DNA of 64,000 nucleotides from Pseudomonas sp. PB120 (GCF_009761815.1 NZ_RWIN01000111.1:1-64000); one strand, 5' to 3'; counted from the first letter of the stretch, positions 27,487 to 37,096 are shown. Numbers and translations are program-made. The notes: generated from the sequence alone by a model not told the origin.

Positions 27487-28098
27487 ATGACAGCTCCACA
27501 GCGCCTGACCGACCGTAAACGCGCAGCCATCATCCAGGCGGCGATTACCGAATTCCGTGCCAACGGTTTCGACATCACCAGCATGGACAAGATCGCCGCC
27601 ACCGCTGGCGTGTCTAAGCGCACGGTGTACAACCACTTCCCCAGCAAGGAAGAGTTGTTTGCCGAAATCCTCAATCAATTATGGGCTCGGGTAACCGGCG
27701 GACAGGAAACGGCCTACCGTCCTGACCAGCCCTTGCGCGAGCAGATGCGGGTGATGCTGGCGACGAAAATGAAGATGCTGGGGGATGACAATTTTCTTGA
27801 TCTGGCACGGGTGGCTATCGCGGCTACCATTCATTCTCCCGAACGCGCACAGAACATGGTCGCCCAAATGGGTAAACGCGAAGAAGACCTGACCGTATGG
27901 ATTCGTAACGCCCAAGCTGATGGTCGCTTGAAGCCGGTCGATCCCGGCTTTGCCGCGCAGCAGCTTCAGGGAATGCTCAAGTCCTTTGCGTTCTGGCCGC
28001 AGATTTCCATGGGGCTCCCCAGCCTGCCGCCCGAGCAGCAGTCCATCGTCGTGGAGTCGGCACTGGACATGTTTCTGGCGTGCTACCAACTGCCATAA
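27487..28098 (+). CDS. TetR/AcrR-family repressor
   Basis: 203 residues. The N-terminal HTH (IIQAAITEFRANGFDITSMDKIAATAGVSKRTVYNHFPSKEELF) is textbook TetR. The C-terminal region (about 75-200) is an all-helical ligand and dimerisation domain like those of AcrR C-terminal subfamilies. Divergent from the MBL hydrolase, with a 16-bp palindrome between them; likely represses both. Confidence 0.92.
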   Translation: MTAPQRLTDRKRAAIIQAAITEFRANGFDITSMDKIAATAGVSKRTVYNHFPSKEELFAEILNQLWARVTGGQETAYRPDQPLREQMRVMLATKMKMLGDDNFLDLARVAIAATIHSPERAQNMVAQMGKREEDLTVWIRNAQADGRLKPVDPGFAAQQLQGMLKSFAFWPQISMGLPSLPPEQQSIVVESALDMFLACYQLP

Positions 28099-28223
28099 AT
28101 GACAATGTCCGCTGCGTTACCGATCTCACTTCAGTGCTGATTCAGGCGGCGCAATGTGTTTCAGAATGAAACTGCAGCGGGGGTTATAGTGAGCTTCAGT
28201 CCTCGCGCCATGCAGAGAGCATC

Positions 28224-28763
28224 ATGACCACCACGACCACCGACACCAAAGCCACCGCCCCTGTCGATCACCTGCGTTTCCATCGCCCTCACGCTCATCT
28301 GGCGCCCACATTCGGCAACGACAAGTTTGCCCTGCGCGCCGAAGCCTTTGCGCGGTTCTTTGGTACGCCGACTTTCCTCGGCGCGCAGACGCTGATCGTG
28401 GTGTTGTGGGTGTGCCTCAATCTGTTTGGCGTGGCGCACTTCGACTTGTATCCGTTCATCCTGCTCAACTTGGCATTCAGCCTACAGTCGGCTTACGCCG
28501 CACCACTGATTCTGCTGGCCCAGACCCGCCAGGCGGCGCGGGACAAAGCTCAGTCCGATGCTGACGCGCAACATCGCGAAGCATTGGCCGTGGCCAACTC
28601 CGAACGCCAGGCTCAAGCGGCGCAGAACACTGCGCAGTTGCTGGAACTGCTGGAGCAAAACACCCGGCTCACCGAAATGACCAAAACCTTGACCGAGCGC
28701 ATCGAGAACCTGACCTCGGAGATGCACCAGCACTTCGTGGGCAAGGATCAGCCGAATGCCTGA
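28224..28763 (+). CDS. DUF1003 family membrane protein
   Basis: 179 residues. The DUF1003 core is seen at about residues 35-110: FFGTPTFLGAQTLIVVLWVCLN, a second helix YPFILLNLAFSLQSAYAAPLILLAQTRQAARDK. The last 60 residues are a coiled coil. Predicted inner-membrane protein with two helices and a cytoplasmic coiled-coil tail. Function unknown for the family. It overlaps no neighbour; a hypothetical gene ends 1 nt after it on the other strand. Confidence 0.88.
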   Translation: MTTTTTDTKATAPVDHLRFHRPHAHLAPTFGNDKFALRAEAFARFFGTPTFLGAQTLIVVLWVCLNLFGVAHFDLYPFILLNLAFSLQSAYAAPLILLAQTRQAARDKAQSDADAQHREALAVANSERQAQAAQNTAQLLELLEQNTRLTEMTKTLTERIENLTSEMHQHFVGKDQPNA

Positions 28764-29075
28764 TCAGCGGACCAAGACCTTGTCGGCGGGGACCTGAAGC
28801 AGCGTGACTGCACGCTGCTGCCAGCGCTTTTTATAGCTGGGTGTCGATGTTTCGTTGTTGCCGTCGAGCACGATCTGGATGACGCCCTTCTGGCAAATCG
28901 TGAACACCCGTTGAACGCCGACCGCCCGGCCACCGTCCTCGGTGATGGCCTGCGCCAATTCCGCTTGTGCGTCGCTGCCCAGAAATTTTCCGGAGCAAGT
29001 GAAAGGCTGTGCCATGACTGGCCATGCCCCTGCGCACAAACACACTATCAGCAGCTTTCCCGCTATTTTTTTCAT
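28764..29075 (-). CDS. Hypothetical small exported protein
   Basis: 103 residues with signal peptide MKKIAGKLLIVCLCAGAWPVMA. The mature protein is about 81 residues with two cysteines (FTCSGKF, TICQKG) that could pair in the periplasm. GGAAAGGG precedes the ATG. Not recognised. It converges on the DUF1003 gene with no gap. Confidence 0.75.
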   Translation of the reverse strand: MKKIAGKLLIVCLCAGAWPVMAQPFTCSGKFLGSDAQAELAQAITEDGGRAVGVQRVFTICQKGVIQIVLDGNNETSTPSYKKRWQQRAVTLLQVPADKVLVR

Positions 29076-29276
29076 GGGTATCCCTTTCCATATTTTTGAA
29101 GTTCAGTCGAATGACTGGATTCAAATTAGAGGGTGGTGAGGAGATCAACAATCAGAAAAGTCGACACAGGCCCTAGGTTAAAAGCACCGGGTCTTGAAGA
29201 CTGTTTCGGGGGCAAGGATAACGTCAGGTTGAGCGGGTGACGGGCTCAAACAGTCGATGATGCGGTGTTCTTTAGG

Positions 29277-29391
29277 CCGCCTTCGTCGGAACGCCGCCCG
29301 GAGCAAGCCCGCTCCCACAGTGTTTGTAGGTGTACACAAAACATATATCCGACACAAAATCCTGTGGGAGCGGGCTTGCCGACGAAGAGGC
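29277..29391. repeat. REP-type inverted repeat (CGTCGGAACGCCGCCCGGAGC class, mixed arms)
   Basis: The left arm reads CTTCGTCGGAACGCCGCCCG then GAGCAAGCCCGCTCCCACAG; the right arm reads CTGTGGGAGCGGGCTTGCCG then ACGAAG. The GGAACGCCGCCCG block is present in one arm only. Confidence 0.8.
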
Positions 29392-29412
29392 CAGCACATA
29401 CACCGCAAAAAT

Positions 29413-29739
29413 TCAGCCCTGTACGAGACTGCGTACCGCCACGATCTCCGGCACTTCCCGCCGATTCATGTACACCCGCAACGGCTCGGTGATGTTGATC
29501 CGGTCATCAATGTGCTGATCCAGCAGCAGCTGGATCAATTCACGCTTGAGGGTCATCGCCTGCTCCGGTCCCGGGGCCCAGACAAACTCGCTGGCAGTCA
29601 TGATGCCGTCATCGGCCACGTCCATACCAAAGGAATCTTCACTGAAACGAACGATGTAATGGCCGGTCTTGCGATTGAGACCGACAAAGCCTTTGAGCTG
29701 GTCGGCGGCCTGACAGATAAGCGGGGAAGTGATGCGCAT
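29413..29739 (-). CDS. DUF2025 family protein (PA1123-like)
   Basis: 108 residues matching a Pseudomonas-restricted cytoplasmic family: MRITSPLICQAADQLKGFVG, YIVRFSEDSFGMDVADD and INITEPLRVYMNRREVPEI. No signal peptide. A structure is known for the P. aeruginosa homologue but not its function. Single-gene unit between a REP element and the divergent glpQ gene. Confidence 0.8.
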   Translation of the reverse strand: MRITSPLICQAADQLKGFVGLNRKTGHYIVRFSEDSFGMDVADDGIMTASEFVWAPGPEQAMTLKRELIQLLLDQHIDDRINITEPLRVYMNRREVPEIVAVRSLVQG

Positions 29740-29951
29740 ATAAACCTCACAGAAGGTCGCGGAGGACCGGTGATCGATGGTTTACACGCAGGGCTTATCG
29801 AACGGGACTCCCTCTGCCGGGGAATCTTCTGACGCCAAGAGTACTTGGAAAAATCCCCTTTAAACACGTTTATGTCGGTCTCGCGATAGCGCCTCCCGCG
29901 CTCAGTTGTTAAAAGAGACCTCTACTGAACAACTGCGAAAGGATCTCGACC

Positions 29952-31079
29952 ATGCCTGCTACTTTCACCAAGAGTGCCCTGTTGCTGAGTCTGATGATCG
30001 GCCTCGGCCAGGCTCAAGCCGCCAGCGAGCCAAGCCCCTCCGCGCTGGCGGCCACGATGGGCATTCCGCATCCGGCGGTTATCGCTCACCGTGGCGCCTC
30101 GTTCGATGCCCCGGAATCCACCGCAGCGGCTTATAAACTGGCCCGCGACCTGGGTGCCGATTACCTGGAAATGGACCTGCAACGCAGCAAGGACGGCGTG
30201 CTGTTTGCCTTGCACGACAACAAGCTGCAACGCACCACCGATGTGGCCACGCGGTTTCCGGAGCGCAAGGACAGCCCGGCCAACGCTTTCACGATGGCCG
30301 AACTGAAAACCCTGGATGCCGGCAGCTGGTTCAACACGGCTTACCCGGATCGGGCGCGCCCGTCCTACGTCGGTCTGAAGATTCTCACCCTCGACGAAAT
30401 CATCGACATTGCCCAAGGCAACCCGCTGCACAAGCCGGGCCTGTACATCGAAACCAAAGAACCGAAGCAATTCCCCGGCATCGAGCGTGACCTCAAGGAG
30501 AAACTGCAGGACCGTGGCTGGCTGAGCCCGGCCGGTTCGAAACTGGCGAAAAGCGATCTGGCCGTCGGCCAGGGCAAAGGCAAAGTGGTGCTGCAAACCT
30601 TCGAGAAGAGCAGCCTGGAATTGCTGCAAAAGGAAATGCCGCAAGTGCCCAAGGTCTTGCTGTTGTGGGTCGGTGAAGGCAGCATCGAGCCGGAATCCAA
30701 GGTGACGTTCGCCGACTCGGGCGACAAGGACAAAGCCACTTACTACGCCAGGCAACAGCCGAAGAGCAAAGCGGAATTCCAGCAATGGGTCGCGTACGCC
30801 AAGGCCCAGGGCGCGATCGGCACCGGCCCTTCTGCCGCGTTGACCAACGGTGGCGACCAGAGTTATTCGGACCTGGTGAAACCGTGGATGAACCAGTTCA
30901 CTCATGATCAGGGCCTGCTGGTGCATGTCTACACCGTCGACGATGCGGTGGATTATCAGAAGGTGATGGATGCGGGGGTTGATGGGATTTTTACCAACCG
31001 GGCCAGTGAATTGTTGAAGTTTTATAAGCGGCCGGCGGCGGGGACTGTGGCGCAGTTGCTGCAGAATAATGGTTACTGA
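29952..31079 (+). CDS. glpQ: Periplasmic glycerophosphodiester phosphodiesterase
   Basis: 375 residues with a signal peptide (cleavage about residue 23, AQA). Hydrolyses glycerophosphodiesters from phospholipid turnover to glycerol-3-phosphate and an alcohol. The TIM-barrel motifs are VIAHRGASFDAPEST (His46, Arg47, Glu55), LEMDLQRSKDGV (Glu73, Asp75) and ALHD (His88). The stated length and calcium-site pattern match GlpQ rather than cytoplasmic UgpQ. GAAAGGATC precedes the ATG. Confidence 0.93.
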   Translation: MPATFTKSALLLSLMIGLGQAQAASEPSPSALAATMGIPHPAVIAHRGASFDAPESTAAAYKLARDLGADYLEMDLQRSKDGVLFALHDNKLQRTTDVATRFPERKDSPANAFTMAELKTLDAGSWFNTAYPDRARPSYVGLKILTLDEIIDIAQGNPLHKPGLYIETKEPKQFPGIERDLKEKLQDRGWLSPAGSKLAKSDLAVGQGKGKVVLQTFEKSSLELLQKEMPQVPKVLLLWVGEGSIEPESKVTFADSGDKDKATYYARQQPKSKAEFQQWVAYAKAQGAIGTGPSAALTNGGDQSYSDLVKPWMNQFTHDQGLLVHVYTVDDAVDYQKVMDAGVDGIFTNRASELLKFYKRPAAGTVAQLLQNNGY

Positions 31080-31097
31080 TTCGGGACCGTGGTGCGG

Positions 31098-31124
31098 CCT
31101 TCGCGGGCAAGCCTCGCTCCTACA
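31098..31124. repeat. Solitary REP half-element
   Basis: CCTTCGCGGGCAAGCCTCGCTCCTACA is a single REP arm without its mirror; the matching class is seen at 57.6-57.7 kb. It follows glpQ. Confidence 0.65.
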
Positions 31125-31212
31125 AACAACACCGTGCCGGGAATTAAGGGTGAATTAAGTTGCTCCAGCTAATCTGATACCACTTAAACGGATTACCCAA
31201 GGAACGAACCTC

Positions 31213-31518
31213 ATGAACACCCTGACAGCCCTGTTCACCGCCGCTGCCATGACCCTCACCGCAGGCCTGGCCCAGGCCGCTGATGTGCCGGCCGATCAGA
31301 TTCCTCAGCTGGTCAAGGACGGCAAGATCAAGCCGCTGGAAGAGCTGAACCAGATCGTGATGAAGCTGCACCCGGGTGCGACGATTACCGACAGCGATCT
31401 CGACAAACACTCCAACCTCTACGAGTACGAAGTCGAACTGAAAGACGCCAAAGGCGTTGAATGGGACGTGGATCTGAACGCCGCCACCGGCGAAGTCCTG
31501 AAGAACAAACAAGACTGA
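31213..31518 (+). CDS. PepSY-domain periplasmic protein
   Basis: 101 residues: signal peptide to AQA, then one PepSY domain (VKDGKIKPLEELNQIVMKLHPGATITDSDLDKHSNLYEYEVELKDAKGVEWDVDLNAATGEVL). Single PepSY proteins are small periplasmic proteins proposed to inhibit or sense proteins. AAGGAA precedes the ATG and a strong terminator follows. Confidence 0.92.
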   Translation: MNTLTALFTAAAMTLTAGLAQAADVPADQIPQLVKDGKIKPLEELNQIVMKLHPGATITDSDLDKHSNLYEYEVELKDAKGVEWDVDLNAATGEVLKNKQD

Positions 31519-31529
31519 TCCGCAAAGTA

Positions 31530-31567
31530 AAAAGCCGCACGATTTTCCAATCGTGCGGCTTTTTTGC
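31530..31567. terminator. Bidirectional terminator
   Basis: AAAAAGCCGCACGATT and AATCGTGCGGCTTTTTT pair almost perfectly with a 4-nt loop, with A- and T-runs on the two sides. It serves the PepSY gene and the convergent gene at 31576. Confidence 0.92.
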
Positions 31568-31575
31568 GTTCGTCA

Positions 31576-32013
31576 TCAGGCCGAGGTGCTGACCACCGAG
31601 CCCGAGGTGCTGCTGCCCTCTTCCTGAAGCGCCGCCAACAACGCCGCCGTCGCGGTTTGCAACAAACCGGACGTCGCCGCCATCTGCGCCTGGGCTGCGG
31701 CCACATCGGCGACCTTGGCGTCGGCACTTTCCTGCTTGGCCTCGGCGGCTTTCACTTGCTGCTGCTGTTCCTGCAACTGCTTTTGCAACTCGGCAACTTG
31801 CTTGCGCAGCGCGGTCACCGTGTCCGATTCTTCACTGCTGCTGGAACTGCTGCCGCCCGCTGCGGGCGCACCACCACCGGCAGACGTCTTGGTGCTGTCA
31901 GTGGTGGCCTCTGTCGTTGCAGTGGCTGACGTATCGTCAGTGGCGGCGGCGGTGGTTTTGCCGGCCGTGACAGAGAGGGGTTGAGCGATCGAAACCGAAG
32001 TGACGCTGACCAT
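31576..32013 (-). CDS. Low-complexity coiled-coil protein
   Basis: 145 residues, unrecognised. Residues about 15-62 are a Thr/Ser/Ala/Gly-rich disordered stretch ending in SSSSSSEESD; residues 64-95 form a heptad-rich coiled coil (LRKQVAELQKQLQEQQQQVKAAEAKQ); the tail is Ala-rich and ends with GSSTSGSVVSTSA. No signal peptide or membrane helix. Length and layout recall FlxA-like proteins of unknown role. It precedes a chemoreceptor gene in position but on the same strand, 114 nt downstream of its start side. Confidence 0.65.
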   Translation of the reverse strand: MVSVTSVSIAQPLSVTAGKTTAAATDDTSATATTEATTDSTKTSAGGGAPAAGGSSSSSSEESDTVTALRKQVAELQKQLQEQQQQVKAAEAKQESADAKVADVAAAQAQMAATSGLLQTATAALLAALQEEGSSTSGSVVSTSA

Positions 32014-32127
32014 GACGGGTAATCCATTAAGGTGATGGGAATACGCTCATCATCGACATTGCGGCGTCCGACTTGAGATCGACTGTGTACCGACTCGGTA
32101 AGCAACCCGGTACACAGTCATTTCCGT

Positions 32128-33750
32128 TTACGCGCTCAGGCGTGCCGTCACTTCATTGAGCTGCCCCGACAACCCGTTCAGGTTCTGGCTCGCCGCTTCG
32201 GTGCGTTGCACGTTGTCGAGGTTGGTACTGGCGATGCTGGTGATTTCGGTGAGGTTGCGCGAGATATCTTCGGCCACTGAAGTCTGTTCTTCAGCGGCGG
32301 TGGCGATCTGGCGGTTCATGTCGCGAATCGCTTCCACGGCATGAGTGATGCGCTCCAGCATCGCACCCGCCTCGGTCACTTGCTGCACGCTTTCTTCACT
32401 GCGCGACTGACCACTTTCAATCGCCTGCGCCGCGTCCACCGCGCCGGTTTGCACGGTCAGGATGATCTGGTTGATCTCGATGATCGACGCCGCCGTGCGC
32501 TGGGCCAGGCTGCGGACTTCATCGGCCACCACCGCGAAACCGCGCCCGGCTTCACCGGCACGGGCCGCTTCGATAGCCGCGTTGAGCGCCAGCAGGTTGG
32601 TCTGTTCGGCGATGCCGCGGATCACTTCCAGCACCTTGCCGATACGCCCGCTGTCGGTTTCCAGCTGCCGAATGACCGTCGCCGTGTTGGCGATTTCGCC
32701 GCGCATTTGAGTGATGGTGTGAATCGTCCCCTGCATGACTTTTTCGCCCTGCTGGGCGGACTGGTCGGCATCGTCGGCCGCACGTGCCGCATCGGCCGCA
32801 TGCCGCGCGACTTCCTGTGCGGTGGCGGACATTTCGTTCATGGCCGTGGCCACTTGATCGGTGCGGTTGAACTGTTCGTTGGTGCCGCAGGCCATGAGGC
32901 TGGCGATCGAATTCAGTTCACCGCTGGCGCTGTTCAGATCCTTGGCGCTGCGCTGCAAATGGGTGAAGGTGTCGGCGAGGAAATCGCGCAAGGTGTTGGC
33001 CGCAACCGCCAACTTGCCCAGCTCGTCCTGACGGGTGCTGGCGACGCGTTCGGCAAATTTGCCCTGGCTCAGTTGCGCCACGTATTCGATCAGTTTGCGA
33101 ATCGGCTCGACCAGGTGGCGGTTGACCAGCCATAGGCTCAACAGACCAATCAACAGGCCCGAGGCGAGCATCACGATGATCCCCAGCAACACGGTGCGGT
33201 CAGCACTGGCGCTGATCAACGCCGACTGCTCGGTGCCCTGCTTGCGCAACTCGCTGACCAGTTCACTCATCTGATCGCTGGCTGCACGGTCCACGCCTTT
33301 GACCGCATTGTCGCCGGCCATTGGATCGCCCCCGGCCGCCACATAGGCATCACGGCCCTTCTGGTAAGCACTGCCCAATTGACGATGCTCGTCACGCAGG
33401 CGTTCGATGCGGGTTTTCAGTTGCGGCTCGATACCTTTCTGCACGGCCAGTTCGCCGAGGATGCCTTGTACGTCGCGCTGACGGTCTTCGAACTGTTTCC
33501 AGTATTTGTCGAGGTCGGCCGGTTGCTTGCCGCGCAGCAGGACGTTTTTCCATTCCTGGACCTGCACCTTGAATTGCAGGTTGGCTTCGTCGATCAGTTG
33601 CGAGGTGTGCAACGGGCCTTCGATCAGGTTGGCGTAGCTCTGGACGCCGCTGGACAGGAAATGAAAGCAGGCCAGGGCGATCAGCAACATCGCCAACAGG
33701 CTGCCGCTCAACAAGGCGAGGATTTGTGCTCTCAGGGATTTTTGCAGCAT
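32128..33750 (-). CDS. Methyl-accepting chemotaxis protein
   Basis: 540 residues from the ATG at 33750 (a GTG 30 nt upstream is less likely). TM1 lies at residues about 8-30, followed by a periplasmic four-helix-bundle (TarH-type) sensor, TM2 near 183-205, a HAMP domain and a cytoplasmic signalling domain with the hairpin tip IAEQTNLLALNAAIEAARAGEAGRGFAVVADEVRSL. It relays ligand binding to CheA/CheW. The ligand cannot be read from sequence. It lies apart from other chemotaxis genes. Confidence 0.95.
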   Translation of the reverse strand: MLQKSLRAQILALLSGSLLAMLLIALACFHFLSSGVQSYANLIEGPLHTSQLIDEANLQFKVQVQEWKNVLLRGKQPADLDKYWKQFEDRQRDVQGILGELAVQKGIEPQLKTRIERLRDEHRQLGSAYQKGRDAYVAAGGDPMAGDNAVKGVDRAASDQMSELVSELRKQGTEQSALISASADRTVLLGIIVMLASGLLIGLLSLWLVNRHLVEPIRKLIEYVAQLSQGKFAERVASTRQDELGKLAVAANTLRDFLADTFTHLQRSAKDLNSASGELNSIASLMACGTNEQFNRTDQVATAMNEMSATAQEVARHAADAARAADDADQSAQQGEKVMQGTIHTITQMRGEIANTATVIRQLETDSGRIGKVLEVIRGIAEQTNLLALNAAIEAARAGEAGRGFAVVADEVRSLAQRTAASIIEINQIILTVQTGAVDAAQAIESGQSRSEESVQQVTEAGAMLERITHAVEAIRDMNRQIATAAEEQTSVAEDISRNLTEITSIASTNLDNVQRTEAASQNLNGLSGQLNEVTARLSA

Positions 33751-34015
33751 CGAGTGATACTCATGACAGGGATGAGGCACGCCGCAAGAAGGCGTGAAAA
33801 GTGTCCGGACATCCCTGTCTGCGACCTTGGTTTTTGGCCTTGGCCGTGCGTAGCTAACGTCTGCGTAATCGGCGTGCCAGAGCGGTTCTTGAATAAATTC
33901 CGACCACCGGCGTGGCCACTATTTGGCCGCCATTCAACTGTCACAAAACCGTCAAATTTCCTTGCGATGATGCGGCTCAAGTGAACCTGTGAAACATGCC
34001 GTAACACACCCTGCC

Positions 34016-34110
34016 CCTGTGGAAGCGAGCCTGCTCGCGAAGGCGATCTGTCAGCTGCATTGATGTCGACGGACACGGCCTCTTCGCGAGCAGGCTCGCT
34101 CCCACAAGGG
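34016..34110. repeat. REP-type inverted repeat (GCCTGCTCGCGAAGGC variant)
   Basis: Arm CCCTGTGGAAGCGAGCCTGCTCGCGA at 34016 is mirrored by TCGCGAGCAGGCTCGCTCCCACAAGGG to 34110. It fills part of the 33751-34174 intergenic gap, in which I see no gene. Confidence 0.85.
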
Positions 34111-34174
34111 CGCAGCCGAACGCAGGCTTCGCCAGCTGCTACCCAGAGCGATTGCGCCCCCCATGCGAGCACTA

Positions 34175-35197
34175 ATGAATCACAGCATCGATCAAAGCCA
34201 TCGCGACCCGGACCTGTTCGGTCTGCTGTACGGTTTCAGTTTTCGTCCCGGTGAGCGCGGTCGGGAGATCGATTCGGCCAAGGCGTTGCAGTGCCTGCAG
34301 CAACCGGACGACAGCGACGAATTCCTCTGGCTGCACCTGAACCTCGCTCACGCGGCGTGCGAACGCTGGATGAAAAGCAATCTGGAATTGCCGGATGAGT
34401 TTTTCGAAGCCTTGCACGAAGGTTCGCGTTCAACGCGCATCGAGCATGTGGACTCCGCGTTGCTGGCGGTGGTCAACGACGTGGTGTTCAACCTCAGCAG
34501 CATGGTTTCCTCCGATGTGTCGACGCTGTGGGTGTGCGCCCGCAGCCGGCTGATCATCAGCGCCCGTCTGCAACCGCTGCACTCGGTGGACAAGTTGCGT
34601 TCGTCGGTGAAGGCCGGCGAGTGCTTTCGCTCGCCGCTGGAATTGCTGGTGCATTTGCTGCGTGACCAGGGCGAAGTGCTGACGCAGATCGTGCGCAAGA
34701 CCAGCCTCAGCGTGGATCAGATCGAAGATCAATTGCTGTCTTCGCGCCTGTCGACCAACCGTGCGGAGCTGGGTGCCAATCGCCGGGTGCTGGTGCGCCT
34801 GCAACGGCTATTGGCATTGGAGCCGGGCTCGCTGCTGCGCCTGCTCAATCGCCCGCCCCAGTGGTTGCAGAAGGAGGACGTGAAGGAGCTGCGCAAATCC
34901 ACCGAGGAGTTTGCGCTGATCATCAACGACCTCACCGCGCTGGGTGAGCGGATCAAGCTGTTGCAGGAAGAGATCGCCGCCAACCTCAACGAACAAAGCA
35001 ACCGCACGCTGTTCACCCTGACCGTGGTGACGGTGCTGGCATTGCCGATCAACATTATTGCCGGTTTCTTTGGCATGAACGTGGGCGGGGTGCCGCTGGC
35101 GGGGGATCCGGAGGGGTTCTGGATTCTGGTGGCCCTGGTCGCGACGTTTACCGTGATTGCCGGGCGCTGGGCGTTTCGCAAGCGACAGGATTATTGA
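34175..35197 (+). CDS. zntB: CorA-family transporter, ZntB-type
   Basis: 340 residues from the ATG at 34175; an ATG 12 nt upstream is possible. The long N-terminal cytoplasmic domain is followed by two C-terminal helices around the GMN motif (AGFFGMNVGGVPL), the hallmark of the CorA superfamily. ZntB members move zinc, with the ELxN loop replaced, as here. It mediates divalent-cation flux across the inner membrane. Confidence 0.9.
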   Translation: MNHSIDQSHRDPDLFGLLYGFSFRPGERGREIDSAKALQCLQQPDDSDEFLWLHLNLAHAACERWMKSNLELPDEFFEALHEGSRSTRIEHVDSALLAVVNDVVFNLSSMVSSDVSTLWVCARSRLIISARLQPLHSVDKLRSSVKAGECFRSPLELLVHLLRDQGEVLTQIVRKTSLSVDQIEDQLLSSRLSTNRAELGANRRVLVRLQRLLALEPGSLLRLLNRPPQWLQKEDVKELRKSTEEFALIINDLTALGERIKLLQEEIAANLNEQSNRTLFTLTVVTVLALPINIIAGFFGMNVGGVPLAGDPEGFWILVALVATFTVIAGRWAFRKRQDY

Positions 35198-35220
35198 AAC
35201 ATCCAAACCTGATGCGACCC

Positions 35221-35346
35221 CCTTGTGGCGAGGGAGCTTGCTCCCGCTCGGCTGCGCAGCAGTCGTAAACCTGCCAACACGATGTGAATGACCGAATGAT
35301 GGGGCGGCTGCGCCACCCAGCGGGAGCAAGCTCCCTCGCCACAGGG
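35221..35346. repeat. REP-type inverted repeat (TGTGGCGAGGGAGCTTGCTCCCGCT class)
   Basis: Outer arms TGGCGAGGGAGCTTGCTCCC and GGGAGCAAGCTCCCTCGCCA frame an inner GGCTGCGCAGCAGTCG-type block. Between zntB and the Pit gene. The same class occurs near 46.6, 50.1 and 63.8 kb. Confidence 0.88.
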
Positions 35347-35467
35347 TTTGTGGGGGAATTCTGATTAATGGGCAGGCAAATCACCCAAACCCTGACCCAA
35401 CGCAGTCTCCCTGTAACATTTGGCAACGATCATGACCGACACACCTCCCTCTTCAGGATTGTCCGTC

Positions 35468-37084
35468 ATGGCTACTCCTTCCTACTCCGCCGAAGCGCAG
35501 GCTCCCGCCCGCAGCGGCAAACCCCAGTTCGATAAAAAGCCCGGCCTCTTCACCCTGGTGATTTTTTTCGGCGTGCTGGCCATCGGATTGTTGTTCACCG
35601 CGTACAGCCTGATGCACGACATGCACGAACTCGGCGCGGTGGTGACCACCTGGACGCCGTTTCTGCTGCTGGGCGTGGCGTTGCTGATTGCGCTGGGCTT
35701 CGAGTTCGTCAACGGTTTCCATGACACCGCCAACGCGGTAGCCACGGTGATTTACACCAACTCGATGCCGCCGAATTTCGCGGTGGCCTGGTCGGGTTTC
35801 TTCAACTTCCTCGGTGTGCTGCTGTCGAGCGGCGCAGTGGCGTTCGGCATCATTGCCCTGCTGCCGGTGGAGCTGATTCTGCAAGTCGGCTCCTCCGCCG
35901 GTTTCGCCATGATCTTCGCCCTGTTGATCGCCGCGATCCTGTGGAACCTCGGCACCTGGTGGCTGGGCTTGCCGGCGTCTTCGTCGCACACGTTGATCGG
36001 TTCGATCATCGGCGTCGGCGTGGCCAATGCCCTGATGCATGGCCGTGATGGCACCAGCGGCGTGGACTGGGCGCAGGCGACCAAGATCGGTTATGCGTTG
36101 CTGCTGTCGCCACTGGTCGGTTTCGGTTTTGCCGCGCTGTTGCTGCTGGCCCTGCGGGCCTTCGTCAAGAATCGTGCGCTGTATAAAGCACCGGAAGGCA
36201 ACACGCCGCCACCGTGGTGGATTCGCGGCATGCTGATCGTGACCTGCACTGGCGTCTCGTTTGCCCACGGTTCCAACGACGGTCAGAAAGGCATGGGCCT
36301 GATCATGTTGATTCTGGTCGGTACGCTGCCAATGGCTTACGCACTGAACCGCACCATGCCGGCCGATCAGGCGCTGCAGTTCGCCGCTGTCGCCGAAGTC
36401 ACCCAGCAAGCGCTGGTGAAAGCGGCCCCTCAGCCTGCCCCGGCGGATCCGCGCCCGGTGCTGTCCGATTACGTGCGCAGCAAGGAAGCCACGCCGCAAC
36501 TGGTCCCGGCCCTGGCCGCGCTCACCGGCAGCATTGGCGCGCAGGTCAAGGGTTACGGTTCGTTGTCCAAAGTGCCAGCCGAGGCCGTGGGCAACGTGCG
36601 TAACGACATGTACCTGACCAGCGAAACCATTCGCCTGATGGACAAGAACAAGGTCGGCAACTTCGACGCCGACACCAGCGGCAAGCTGCAACTGTTCAAG
36701 GCACAGATCGACAACTCGACACGGTTCATTCCGCTGTGGGTGAAAATTGCGGTCGCGATTGCGCTGGGCCTGGGCACCATGGTCGGCTGGAAGCGCATCG
36801 TGGTCACGGTCGGCGAGAAGATCGGCAAGACGCACCTGACCTACGCCCAGGGCGCCTCGGCGGAAACCGTGGCGATGCTGACCATCGGCGCGGCGGACAT
36901 GTTCGGCTTGCCGGTATCGACCACCCACGTGCTGTCTTCGGGCGTGGCCGGGACCATGGTCGCCAACGGCGGCGGGCTGCAGATGAAGACCATCCGTAAC
37001 CTGCTGATGGCGTGGGTACTGACCTTGCCGGCGGCGATCTTGTTGTCGGGCAGCCTGTATTGGTTGTTTACCCAGATTTTCTAG
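35468..37084 (+). CDS. Pit-family inorganic phosphate transporter
   Basis: 538 residues from the ATG at 35468, which has AGGA 10 nt upstream; upstream TTG/ATG candidates (35420, 35432) add an unlikely extension. About ten transmembrane helices, with the Pit/PHO4 duplicated motifs GFEFVNGFHDTANAVATVIYT and GVSFAHGSNDGQKGMGLIM, plus a central hydrophilic loop (about residues 305-430) of the longer PitA type. Proton-coupled uptake of metal-phosphate across the inner membrane. Confidence 0.93.
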   Translation: MATPSYSAEAQAPARSGKPQFDKKPGLFTLVIFFGVLAIGLLFTAYSLMHDMHELGAVVTTWTPFLLLGVALLIALGFEFVNGFHDTANAVATVIYTNSMPPNFAVAWSGFFNFLGVLLSSGAVAFGIIALLPVELILQVGSSAGFAMIFALLIAAILWNLGTWWLGLPASSSHTLIGSIIGVGVANALMHGRDGTSGVDWAQATKIGYALLLSPLVGFGFAALLLLALRAFVKNRALYKAPEGNTPPPWWIRGMLIVTCTGVSFAHGSNDGQKGMGLIMLILVGTLPMAYALNRTMPADQALQFAAVAEVTQQALVKAAPQPAPADPRPVLSDYVRSKEATPQLVPALAALTGSIGAQVKGYGSLSKVPAEAVGNVRNDMYLTSETIRLMDKNKVGNFDADTSGKLQLFKAQIDNSTRFIPLWVKIAVAIALGLGTMVGWKRIVVTVGEKIGKTHLTYAQGASAETVAMLTIGAADMFGLPVSTTHVLSSGVAGTMVANGGGLQMKTIRNLLMAWVLTLPAAILLSGSLYWLFTQIF

Positions 37085-37096
37085 TTTCAACGCAAC

